54,731 nucleotides of DNA. Origin: Archangium sp. GTDB lineage: Bacteria; Myxococcota; Myxococcia; Myxococcales; Myxococcaceae. Below are positions 7,787-15,534 of this stretch, piece after piece. A program made the translations under genes and the position numbers. The notes under the pieces are model-generated. The model did no database searches. It was not told the origin of the DNA and was given only the letters and a program-made list of their open reading frames with translations. The stretch lies in contig JAUYRZ010000104.1 in NCBI GenBank assembly GCA_030695565.1, positions 1 to 54,731 of the forward strand. Reading direction: 5' to 3'. Within the stretch, counting starts at the first letter, position 1, and the number at the start of each line of letters is the position of its first letter.

Positions 7787-8611
7787 CTAACGCCCCCCTG
7801 CGTCAGCTCCGCCGTCCAAACCCCCGTCTTTCTCCTCGAAGCCCGCATCCTTTCGATTCACCAAATTTTCAGTTGGACAAGCACACATGGACGGCAGTTT
7901 CTCGCGAAAAGACGCCAACGTCTCCTGAAGCACCCCGGCGTAGACAACGCTTCCTCCATCCGGAAGTACGGACAGGGCATAGTCTTCGATGCGAGAAGAC
8001 GACCGCTCGCTCGTCTTCTTAACGACCAGATCAGCTTTTGCATAGACAGCCAATTCGCCATCAAAAACCAACCGACCCCCATCCGGTCGCACTTTTCTCA
8101 ACTCACTCTCAAGAACGAAGGCATCACCCACTGCCGGCTTGGTAGCGAGTGGAGCAATGTCGTCCATGAAGGCAATTCGGCCAAGCATGCGGCGATCCAT
8201 CAGGGAACTCTCAAGTACAAATGAGCCATTGTTGGACGGCTTGCGCACGTACTCCCGTAGCTGGTCGTTCGTTTGCCTCTTCGTCTGAGCAAGGATGTCC
8301 AGCATCGTAGATTTCAACAGCAAGATCGCGTCCTCTTGGCGACTCTCGAGCTCGGCGAGCTTGCCGTCGCTCTCGACAACGCGCGCCTCAAGTTCGCGGA
8401 CGCGTTCAGAAGCCGACGCTACTGCTGCAAACGCCTTTTCCGCCTTTGTTCGCTCTTGCGACCAGACGAGGTAGAAGATGCCTAGCAACAAGCCGAGCGC
8501 TCCGTAAATCAGGAGTGCAAGCCGTCGGTTTGCTCGCCTCCTTCGAATCGCCGTCACAACCAACTTGGTAAATTGTCGGTCGTCCTCCTTCTCCCCCGCG
8601 CTATCGGACAT
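7787..8611 (-). CDS. Single-pass membrane protein with coiled coil
   Basis: A 274-residue protein of unknown family. A charged N-terminus with a basic patch (IRRRRANRR) precedes one transmembrane helix (about residues 31-50, LALLIYGALGLLLGIFYLVW). By the positive-inside rule the N-terminus is cytoplasmic. Residues about 53-98 look like a coiled coil (SERVRELEARVVESDGKLAE). The remainder is probably a beta-rich domain in which FVLES occurs twice, and the end is an Asp/Gly tail (DGGLDGGADAGGR). The ATG at 8611 lies 11 nt inside the protease gene, indicating coupled translation; a longer in-frame start at 8722 would lie deep inside that gene. Its place between a membrane-anchored protease and the NTPase suggests a membrane sensor or scaffold for the system, which is inference. 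Confidence 0.75.
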   Translation of the reverse strand: MSDSAGEKEDDRQFTKLVVTAIRRRRANRRLALLIYGALGLLLGIFYLVWSQERTKAEKAFAAVASASERVRELEARVVESDGKLAELESRQEDAILLLKSTMLDILAQTKRQTNDQLREYVRKPSNNGSFVLESSLMDRRMLGRIAFMDDIAPLATKPAVGDAFVLESELRKVRPDGGRLVFDGELAVYAKADLVVKKTSERSSSRIEDYALSVLPDGGSVVYAGVLQETLASFREKLPSMCACPTENLVNRKDAGFEEKDGGLDGGADAGGR

Positions 8612-9659
8612 GGCGCCATCCAGGGGCTTTGAGCAGCTCGGGGTACTCAAGCTGATCGCTGTCCGCCAGCTCTTGGATGCGTCGCCACGCTGCAGCGTGG
8701 TGACCTCCGAGCAACTCGGCATCTGCGCGCAGGAATGCTTCTCTATTTACATCCAAGCGCGTCTTTCTTGCGCTGCAGTACATCAAGAACGAGACCATTA
8801 GAGTCGCAATGACGCTCGCCCCGACCAAGCCGTTGCCTTCGATGCCGTCACGCGACTGCGCAATCACGCTCTTGGCGATCCAAATAGTTACAAGGGCCAA
8901 GGATGCGAATGTTGCATAAAGCTTCGTCCGCAACTGTTCACTTTCGCCGATACAAAGCGCGACAAGATTCCGAAGCACGGTCAAGAGTTCTGCGATTGGA
9001 TCCGGAATTCGTGGACGAACGTCCGAATAGCAACTTAGATTTTTAGAGTCTAACTCTTGATGAATGAAATCAATTGGAATACCGTAATATAGTTCCTCTT
9101 CGTTTCCGGTCCCCGGCGCGCCTGGCCGACCTTCAATGACTCCTGCGATGTATGATTGTTCGCCGAGTTTGACGACGATCGGGGCCCCCGACGTCCCACC
9201 CCGGATTTGCGAGTCTTGGTCGACAGAGAGTTCCAATCGGCCATCCTCACCAACCGCCAAGATGAAGCCGGTCACCGGAAGCAAACGCAGTTCTACCCCC
9301 TTGCTTGGGAGGTTGACCCAGCGGTAGCCGAAAGAGTGATACCTCAGTCGGCTGTTGCCTTCCGCTAGGCCTCGAATCATCGGCGGATGATGTTCGTGCT
9401 TGAACGCCTCAAGCAGTGAAATGTCTACTGCGGGTGGCGTATAGCCTTCCGCGATCCGGATCGTTTGATTAGTCGTACCCCGGTAAACTTGCGCGGATCT
9501 GGAGATCCACTCGTTCGTGTCGAGATTGCGAAAGATGTGTAGCGCGGTAAGGAGGCGCCGGCCGTCAACCAACGCTCCGGTTCCAATTTCGGTGCCTGCT
9601 CTTACTTGAACGATGAACGGCCAAGCAGCTAGCGCTTCTTGCTCAAGTCTTGTCGGCAT
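8601..9659 (-). CDS. Trypsin-like serine protease with C-terminal two-helix membrane anchor
   Basis: A 352-residue protein. The N-terminal trypsin-fold domain has a complete triad: His41 in LLTALHIF, Asp79 in PAVDISLLE and Ser157 in GGTSGAPIV. There is no signal peptide. Two transmembrane helices follow near residues 248-266 and 278-296, joined by a short loop, then a helical tail with AAWRRIQELADS. With both ends on the same side and no export signal, the protease domain should be cytoplasmic. The ATG at 9659 lies 17 nt inside the Trypco1-like gene, so translation is probably coupled; a longer in-frame start at 9803 would overlap that gene heavily. Trypsin-like domains linked to Trypco proteins and STAND NTPases are known from bacterial conflict systems, where proteolysis is thought to activate or act as an effector. 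Confidence 0.87.
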   Translation of the reverse strand: MPTRLEQEALAAWPFIVQVRAGTEIGTGALVDGRRLLTALHIFRNLDTNEWISRSAQVYRGTTNQTIRIAEGYTPPAVDISLLEAFKHEHHPPMIRGLAEGNSRLRYHSFGYRWVNLPSKGVELRLLPVTGFILAVGEDGRLELSVDQDSQIRGGTSGAPIVVKLGEQSYIAGVIEGRPGAPGTGNEEELYYGIPIDFIHQELDSKNLSCYSDVRPRIPDPIAELLTVLRNLVALCIGESEQLRTKLYATFASLALVTIWIAKSVIAQSRDGIEGNGLVGASVIATLMVSFLMYCSARKTRLDVNREAFLRADAELLGGHHAAAWRRIQELADSDQLEYPELLKAPGWRHVR

Positions 9660-10044
9660 TGGCTTGGTTCGTCTGTTTCTTCCAAGTAAATTTGACGCTG
9701 TAGTTTGCTTCGGAACTGATTTTCGCCACAGCAAAGACACCTGCTGATCCGGCAAGTTTGAGTCCGAACGACAATTCGAATTCGTCAGGCTTTTCGGGCC
9801 CAAGATCGCGCACCCGCGCCATGAAGCCCGTGACGACAGGCACGACTGACGACAGTGAGTCTTTCAGGCTTTTGGCCGCCTTGCTGACGGAGTCAGTGCC
9901 CGGAGACGCGTTTCCCTCTTGCTTCCCCTGCTGAACTGCGTCGCCACTCGCAGACATTCGACGGTACCCATTCTCACCTCTGAATTCCTCAACTTCGACC
10001 AGCACGACACCTGATTCAGACTCGAATTCGATAAACTGCGCCAT
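9643..10044 (-). CDS. Trypco1-like (trypsin-co-occurring) protein
   Basis: A 133-residue soluble protein. Its start (MAQFIEFESESGVVLVEVEE) and its end, with the pattern DEFELSFGLKLAGSAGVFAV then EANYSVKFTWKK, match the layout I know for the CU044_2847/Trypco1 family. Those proteins have an N-terminal beta hairpin with an acidic VEVDE-type strand, a central helix, then E-hxFGhKhs...G and a final hxLTW strand. Members are found beside trypsin-like proteases and NTPases in bacterial conflict operons. A GGGGGCG Shine-Dalgarno lies five bases upstream of the ATG. This is the first gene of the block and overlaps the protease gene by 17 nt. Whether it is a substrate, inhibitor or adaptor of the protease is not known. 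The assignment rests on pattern recognition only. Confidence 0.75.
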   Translation of the reverse strand: MAQFIEFESESGVVLVEVEEFRGENGYRRMSASGDAVQQGKQEGNASPGTDSVSKAAKSLKDSLSSVVPVVTGFMARVRDLGPEKPDEFELSFGLKLAGSAGVFAVAKISSEANYSVKFTWKKQTNQANADKT

Positions 10045-10394
10045 TGACGCCCCCGGTTTTATAAAAGGAACTACGACACGTCACTTTGTTGGGGAATAGT
10101 GCGCTGCGAGTCTTCGCCTCGCCAAGAGGAAAATTCGCGACGCGGCACTTCTTTTGGGGTTGGGGAACCAAGCGGCGAGACATCGGTCGAAGGGCTTCTC
10201 CGTTCCCTTGACTGCCCAGCCAACTTTCGAGCTGTCCTTCGCCCGCTCAGTTTCACGCCGCCTCCCAATTCCTCTTCCTATCACATGAATCAGCGGAGTG
10301 CTGAACGCGCTCGCCGGTGAACGAGATCACCGGCTACCATCGACCAAAGGTGCCGAAGCCCGGCCAGCAGCAGAGGGGCGAGGCTGAGACAGTC

Positions 10395-10540
10395 CTCGGC
10401 ATTCTGGGGCCGTGGATCCGATCAAAGACACCGCCGCCAAGGCGCTCCACGAACTGACTGCCGCAGGAGTCGAGGTGGTGATGCTCACCGGCAACAGCAA
10501 GACGACCGCTGAGGCGGCAACACGGAGACTCGGGATCGGC
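10395..10540 (+). pseudogene. Fragment of heavy-metal P-type ATPase
   Basis: From the GTG at 10412 the frame reads VDPIKDTAAKALHELTAAGV, then EVVMLTGNSKTTAEAATRRLGI. This corresponds to the conserved segment of CopA/ZntA-like P1B ATPases between the ADP(I)K-type motif and the hinge (DPIKP...G.hvvMLTGDN..TA.a.A..hGI). Just upstream, ETVLGILG is readable in a different frame (around 10385-10408), so at least one indel has occurred. The invariant GDN is GNS here, and the hinge and membrane helices that should follow are absent. This is a remnant, not a functional transporter. Its position beside the low-GC block suggests past rearrangement there. Confidence 0.65.
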
Positions 10541-10869
10541 ACCGCCTCGTGGCCCGCCTTATCGAGTTCGGCGTCTCGCTCCCCTCTGGTGCGCTTTCTT
10601 CCCGACTGGTTGCTTGACTCAGTTCGCCGCGGCACTGCGGCCCGATTTTCCCAAGTCACTTCAAGCGGGTTCGTGGAACCGGTTTATCGCCGGGTGCACT
10701 TGCTTCACGAAAGTCAGGAAGACAGAAGCCAGCCAGAGTCGAGCCTCGCGTGAGCTCGACTGAGAGCCATCCTTTCAGGCCTGCTTGAACACGGGCCAAC
10801 CGAGCGTGAGCAATTCCGCCACCATGATGATGACGGCGACGTCGGCCACGTTTCGGTGCTCGGAGGGCG

Positions 10870-10915
10870 GGCCCCCAACCCTCTGCCCTCTCGAGCTCTC
10901 GAGGGGAGAGGGGGC
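10870..10915. repeat. GC-rich intergenic palindrome (family copy)
   Basis: Long imperfect inverted repeat with arms GCCCCC...CCCTCTCGAG and CTCGAGGGGAGAGGGGGC. It belongs to the dispersed palindrome family also seen near 15464, 19183, 28912, 30913, 36203 and 45209. Unlike most copies it lies 5' of a gene, 69 bases before the MopE lipoprotein start. Confidence 0.6.
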
Positions 10916-10983
10916 CACGTGCCTTTCGGGTGCGGTTGGGGATACGATCTTTTCGCCGCGTCCCCACTGCCCCCGGTCCCCTG

Positions 10984-13900
10984 ATGCGCCCCAGCTCCTG
11001 GCTGAACCTCGCGATGACGCTCGCTGTCGTCGCGTCACTCCCTGCTTGTAATTGCCAGCGCCGAGATCCGGCGATCGAGACGCCGATCGCAGAGCTGCAA
11101 GGTTGCGAAGAAAACGAACGGTGCGAGACGGGGTTGTGTGACTCCGCCAACGGCAACCCGCGCGTGTGTCTGCGCACCTGCACCCAGGGCTGCCGCGGCT
11201 CCGACATCTGCACCCGGCTGGAGAGCGGCAGCTACGCCTGCGTTCCCGAGAAGGCCGGTCTCTGCAAGACCTGCCAGACCGACTCCGACTGCCCCCAGGC
11301 AGCCGACAAGTGCCTCATTCTCGGAGACACGCGCTACTGCGGCCGCGACTGCAGCTTCGACGACGCCTGCCCGCCCTCGTTCCGCTGCGGAGAGGCCACC
11401 ACCGTCGACGGCGCGCTCGCCCCCAAGCAGTGCCAGCCCGCCTCGGGCACCTGCGCGTGCATCGCGGCCAGCGCAGGTCAGCAGGTGCCCTGTGAAGTGA
11501 CCAACGCTTCGGGCACCTGCTCGGGCATCAGCGTGTGCCGGCCGCCGGTCGGCTACGACGTCTGCTCCGCGCGCACGCCCACCGGCGAGGTGTGCAACGG
11601 CATCGACGACGACTGCAACGGCATGACCGACGAGAACCTGGGCGACGCCACCTGCGGCATCGGTGACTGCGTGCGCTCGGTGGCGGCCTGCGCCAACGGC
11701 ACCACCCAGGTCTGCACGCCCGGCATGCCCAACGCCGAGACCTGCAACAACCGCGACGACAACTGCAACGGCACGGTGGACGACGGCTTCAACACCCAGA
11801 CCGACGTGGTGAACTGCGGCACCTGCGGCACCGTGTGCGTGCTGACCAACGCCGTGCCGAAGTGTGAGCTGGGCACCTGCGGCGTGGCGCGCTGCATGGC
11901 CGGGTGGACCGATCTCGACCGCGTGGCCGCCAACGGCTGCGAGTACCCCTGCGTGTCCGACGGCGGCATGGAGATCTGCGACGGCCTCGACAACGACTGC
12001 GACGGCACCATCGACGACGGGTTCGATCTGATCAACGACCCCACCAACTGCGGCCAGTGCAACCTCATCTGCTCGGTCACCGGCACCACCGTCTCCACCT
12101 ATGCGTGCGTGGCCCGGGTGTGTGGCATCGGCAACTGCGTGCCGGGCCGCGGCAACTGCAACCAGCAATACGGCGACGGCTGCGAAGTCGACCTCGCCAC
12201 CGAGGTGACTCACTGCGGCGCCTGCGGCCAGGCCTGCACCACCCCCAACGCCACCCCCGCCTGCGGCGGCGGCCTGTGCGGCATCGCCAGCTGCAACACC
12301 GGCTTCGGCAACTGCAACGGCCAGGTCGGCGACGGCTGTGAAGTGAACACCCAGACGGCGCTGGCGAACTGCGGCGCGTGCGGCAATGCGTGCAACGCGG
12401 CCAACGCCAGCAACACCTGCGTCAACGGCACCTGCGGGTTCACCTGCGCGGCCAACTGGTGGGACGCCGACGGCCTCGCCTCCAACGGCTGCGAGTACGC
12501 CTGCATCCGCACCGCGGGCGGCGTGGAGCAGTGCGACAACATCGACAACGACTGCGACAACCGCGTCGACGAAGACTTCGACCTCACCTCGAACGGCTCG
12601 CACTGCGGCCAGTGCAACCGCGCCTGCAGCGCGCCGTTCGCCACCACCACCTGCTCGTCATCGGCGTGCGCGGTCACTGCGTGTGACGCGAGCCGGGCCA
12701 ACTGCAACAACGCCTACGTCGACGGCTGTGAAGTGAACACCGGCACCGACCTCGCCAACTGCGGCGGCTGCAACAACACCTGCGCCACGGCCAACGCCAC
12801 GCCCCGCTGCCAGGCCGGCAGCTGCGGCATCCAGAGCTGCAACCCGGGCTTCGACAACTGCAACAACCAGGTGAGCGATGGCTGCGAGGTGAACACCAAC
12901 ACCAGCCTCACCCACTGCGGCGCCTGCAACACCGTGTGCACCGCGGCCAATGGGTCGCCCAGCTGTGTGGGCGGCGCGTGTGGCGTGCTCTCGTGCAATC
13001 CCAGCTTCGCCAACTGCAACAACCAGGCGTCCGACGGGTGCGAGGTGAACACCGGCACCAACCTGAACAACTGCGGCGCGTGCAACGTGGCGTGCCTGGC
13101 GCCCAACGGAACGCCGCGGTGCCAGGCGGGCGCGTGCGGCATTCAGAGCTGCGACCCCGGCTTCACCAACTGCAACGGCACGGTGGCCGATGGGTGTGAG
13201 GTGAACACCGGCAGCGATCTGGCCAACTGCGGCGGTTGCGGCACGGCGTGCACCACCGCCAACGCCACGCCCCGCTGCACCACGGGCAGCTGCGGCATTC
13301 AGAGCTGCAACGTGGGCTTCGCGAACTGCAACGGCCAGGCGAACGACGGTTGTGAAATCAACATCACCAACAACCTCGCCCACTGCGGCGGCTGCGGGGT
13401 GCAGTGTGCTCCGGCGAACGCGGCCCCGGTCTGCGCAGCGGGCACTTGCAGCATCGGGGCGTGTCAGGCCGGGTGGGTGAACTTGAACGGACTGGTGGCC
13501 GACGGGTGCGAGTACGCCTGCGTGCCCAGCAACGGGGGCCTCGAGGCGTGTGACGGCCTCGACAACAACTGCAACGGCAGCATCGACGAGGGCTTCACCC
13601 TGGCCACCGACGTGAACAACTGCGGCGGCTGCGGCACGGTGTGCAGCGCGCCCAACGTCACGGTGCCTCGCTGCGTGACAGGCTCGTGCGGCGTGTTGAC
13701 CTGCAGCGCGGGCTTCGCCAACTGCAACGGTGCGTTCGCCGACGGCTGCGAAATCAACATCAACACCAGCCTCTCCAACTGCGGAGCGTGCGGTGACGTG
13801 TGCAGCACGCCCAACGCCAACCCGGTGTGCAGCAGCGGTAACTGCCAGGTCGGCAGTTGCATCGGGAGCAACCGCGATTGCAACACGGCTCCCGTCGACG

Positions 13901-15459
13901 GCTGCGAAGTGAACGTAGCGGGCAACGTCAACGCGTGCGGTCTGTGCGGAAACCTTTGCCCGGATCGCGACAACGCCAGCCGCACCTGTTCCGGCACCAC
14001 CTGCGGCTACAGCTGCAACTCCGGCTTCGTGGATGAAGATGGCTCGGCGGCCAACGGCTGCGAGTACGCCTGCACCGCCAGCGGCGTGGATGAGCCCGAT
14101 GACGGCTCGGTCGATCAGGACTGCGACGGCATCGACGGCTCGGAGGTGAAGGGCATCTTCGTTGCCATCGATGGCAACGACCTGAACCCCGGCACCCAGG
14201 CCCAGCCCAAGCGCACCGTGCAGGCCGGCATCAACGCGGCCTCGTCCCTCAGGCCGCATGTGTACGTCTCGGAAGGCACGTATGACGAGGCGATCTCGCT
14301 CATCAGCGGCGTGTCGGTCTACGGCGGCTACTCGCGGAACAACAACTGGGCGCGCGGCGGTGCGTACGTGGTGACGCTGCGCAACGGCGTGGTGTCCTCG
14401 GGGCGCATCGTCGCGGTCTCGGGCGTGGGCATCACCGCGCCCACCACCGTCGCGTACGTCAGCATTCGGGGGCTCGATACCGTCTCGACGGGCGCGAGCG
14501 TGTACGGGCTGTACTGCAGCAACTGTACTGCGCTGACGTTGCGCAATTCGATCGTCATCGCGGGCTCGGCGGGCAATGGCGCTGCGGGCGGCGGGGGTTC
14601 AGCCGGCGCGAATGGTGGCACGGGCAGCAACGGCTTCAACGGCACCTGCAACAGCAACATCGCCGGCGCGCCGGGAGGACCTGGCGGCAACTCGCCGTGT
14701 GGCAACCACGGCGGTGCGGGTGGCCGCGGCGGCAACGACGGCAACAACGATGGCCTCGCAGGCAGCTTTGGAAACTTCGGCACCCCCGGAGGCGTGGGCG
14801 GTGCGGGTGGAGACCCCGGACGAATCGGAGGTACGGGCTCGACCGGATCTGCCGGAGCTGCAGGTGGCAACGGCGGCGCCGGCTCGGGCGGCTTCGTCAG
14901 CGGCGGGTTCTTCTTCATTCCAGGTGGCAACGCGGGCGTGGGGGGCAACCCGGGTAACGGCGGTGGTGGCGGCGGCGGCGGTGGTGGCCAGGGCTGCTTC
15001 TTCTGCAACAACGGAAACGGGAACGGCGGCGGTGGTGGTGGTGGCGGCGGGTGCGCCGGAACGGGCGCGGCGGGCGGCTCGGCGGGTGGCTCGTCGTTCG
15101 GCGTGTTCCTGCTCAACTCGACCGGCGCGGTGATGCTGAGCAACAACATCAGCAGCGGCAACGGCGGAACCGGGGGCGCCGGCGGAACGGGTGGGACCGG
15201 CGGCACGGGCGGTACGCGTGGCCTCGGCGCCACGAATTGCACCGGAGAAATCGGCGCCGGCGGCAACGGCGGCACCGGTGGTGCGGGCGGCCGCGGAGGC
15301 CACGGCGGTGGTGGTGCCGGCGGCTTCTCGTACGGGGTCTACCGTTCCAACTCCGGGGTCAGCCTCACGGGTAATGCGGTCACGGGTGGCAACGCCGGGT
15401 TCGGCGGGCCTTCGTCGGGCAACGTGGGCGGCAACGGGTCAGCGGGCGCTTCGTTCTAA
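10984..15459 (+). CDS. Giant MopE-repeat, Gly-rich surface lipoprotein
   Basis: A 1491-residue protein. The ATG at 10984 gives a lipoprotein signal peptide with lipobox LPAC (mature Cys about residue 21); a longer frame start at 10930 adds only arginine-rich sequence. A Cys-rich N-terminal part follows. The main body has at least five MopE-type metal-binding motifs (CNGIDDDCNGMTDEN, CNNRDDNCNGTVDDG, CDGLDNDCDGTIDDG, CDNIDNDCDNRVDED, CDGLDNNCNGSIDEG) and tandem 52-residue repeats (DGCEVNT...NCGxC). A beta-helix-like segment (DGNDLNPGTQAQPKRTVQAG) and a very Gly-rich C-terminal third complete it. MopE of Methylococcus binds copper with related motifs. I infer a cell-surface metal-binding or matrix protein. 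The repeats and composition leave its exact role open. Confidence 0.85.
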   Translation: MRPSSWLNLAMTLAVVASLPACNCQRRDPAIETPIAELQGCEENERCETGLCDSANGNPRVCLRTCTQGCRGSDICTRLESGSYACVPEKAGLCKTCQTDSDCPQAADKCLILGDTRYCGRDCSFDDACPPSFRCGEATTVDGALAPKQCQPASGTCACIAASAGQQVPCEVTNASGTCSGISVCRPPVGYDVCSARTPTGEVCNGIDDDCNGMTDENLGDATCGIGDCVRSVAACANGTTQVCTPGMPNAETCNNRDDNCNGTVDDGFNTQTDVVNCGTCGTVCVLTNAVPKCELGTCGVARCMAGWTDLDRVAANGCEYPCVSDGGMEICDGLDNDCDGTIDDGFDLINDPTNCGQCNLICSVTGTTVSTYACVARVCGIGNCVPGRGNCNQQYGDGCEVDLATEVTHCGACGQACTTPNATPACGGGLCGIASCNTGFGNCNGQVGDGCEVNTQTALANCGACGNACNAANASNTCVNGTCGFTCAANWWDADGLASNGCEYACIRTAGGVEQCDNIDNDCDNRVDEDFDLTSNGSHCGQCNRACSAPFATTTCSSSACAVTACDASRANCNNAYVDGCEVNTGTDLANCGGCNNTCATANATPRCQAGSCGIQSCNPGFDNCNNQVSDGCEVNTNTSLTHCGACNTVCTAANGSPSCVGGACGVLSCNPSFANCNNQASDGCEVNTGTNLNNCGACNVACLAPNGTPRCQAGACGIQSCDPGFTNCNGTVADGCEVNTGSDLANCGGCGTACTTANATPRCTTGSCGIQSCNVGFANCNGQANDGCEINITNNLAHCGGCGVQCAPANAAPVCAAGTCSIGACQAGWVNLNGLVADGCEYACVPSNGGLEACDGLDNNCNGSIDEGFTLATDVNNCGGCGTVCSAPNVTVPRCVTGSCGVLTCSAGFANCNGAFADGCEININTSLSNCGACGDVCSTPNANPVCSSGNCQVGSCIGSNRDCNTAPVDGCEVNVAGNVNACGLCGNLCPDRDNASRTCSGTTCGYSCNSGFVDEDGSAANGCEYACTASGVDEPDDGSVDQDCDGIDGSEVKGIFVAIDGNDLNPGTQAQPKRTVQAGINAASSLRPHVYVSEGTYDEAISLISGVSVYGGYSRNNNWARGGAYVVTLRNGVVSSGRIVAVSGVGITAPTTVAYVSIRGLDTVSTGASVYGLYCSNCTALTLRNSIVIAGSAGNGAAGGGGSAGANGGTGSNGFNGTCNSNIAGAPGGPGGNSPCGNHGGAGGRGGNDGNNDGLAGSFGNFGTPGGVGGAGGDPGRIGGTGSTGSAGAAGGNGGAGSGGFVSGGFFFIPGGNAGVGGNPGNGGGGGGGGGGQGCFFCNNGNGNGGGGGGGGGCAGTGAAGGSAGGSSFGVFLLNSTGAVMLSNNISSGNGGTGGAGGTGGTGGTGGTRGLGATNCTGEIGAGGNGGTGGAGGRGGHGGGGAGGFSYGVYRSNSGVSLTGNAVTGGNAGFGGPSSGNVGGNGSAGASF
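12121..14001 (+). repeat. Tandem 52-codon Cys-rich repeats within the MopE lipoprotein gene
   Basis: About eleven units, each starting at a CGIxxC-type motif and containing NCN...DGCEVN, then NCGxC...C..N..P.C. Plain units are 156 bp: units begin at 12121, 12277 and 12433. Two units (from 12433 and around 13453) are longer because a MopE motif is inserted between the DGCE and NCGxC elements. Neighbouring units share long stretches of nucleotide identity, consistent with expansion by unequal recombination. Confidence 0.85.
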
Positions 15460-15463
15460 AGCG

Positions 15464-15503
15464 GCCTCACCCCGACCCTCCCGAAGGGCCCGAAGGGAGA
15501 GGG
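15464..15503. terminator. GC-rich intergenic palindrome, probable terminator
   Basis: Copy of the dispersed palindrome: GCCTCACCCCGACCCTCCC, a short spacer, then GGGAGAGGG. It begins a few bases after the stop of the MopE gene and ends 31 bases before the next start, so it can terminate the upstream transcript. Confidence 0.5.
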
Positions 15504-15534
15504 AGTGTCTTGGTTGGAGTATGAAGCAGCGGTG

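Larger units (their letters stand above)
10045..10983. other. Gene-poor spacer with relic sequence
   Basis: The only stretch longer than 300 bases without an intact gene. It holds a degraded P-type ATPase fragment (about 10395-10540) and a GC-rich palindrome (10870-10915). Short open frames elsewhere show no family features. On the minus strand, the end of an 87-codon frame (10775-11038) reads VAVIIMVAELLTLGWPVFKQ, which looks protein-like. That frame runs through the start of the MopE lipoprotein, so it is not called as a gene. The promoter of the minus-strand block must lie near 10045-10150, but no convincing -35/-10 pair was found. Confidence 0.6.

Noticed and set aside
10058-10063. TATAAA element before the Trypco1-like gene as a promoter
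   Set aside because: A start point from it would leave about 7 nt before the ATG and cut into the GGGGGCG ribosome binding site, and no -35 element matches.
10775-11038. Minus-strand 87-codon frame ending VAVIIMVAELLTLGWPVFKQ
   Set aside because: The end looks protein-like, but the frame begins inside the MopE lipoprotein gene and has no start signal. At most it is an unplaced relic.
11035-14259. Very long minus-strand frames (522 and 533 codons) across the MopE lipoprotein
   Set aside because: They lie antisense to a repeat-rich, GC-rich gene with a clear lipoprotein signal. Their composition (Ala/Val/Arg/Gly/His) and lack of motifs mark them as shadows.
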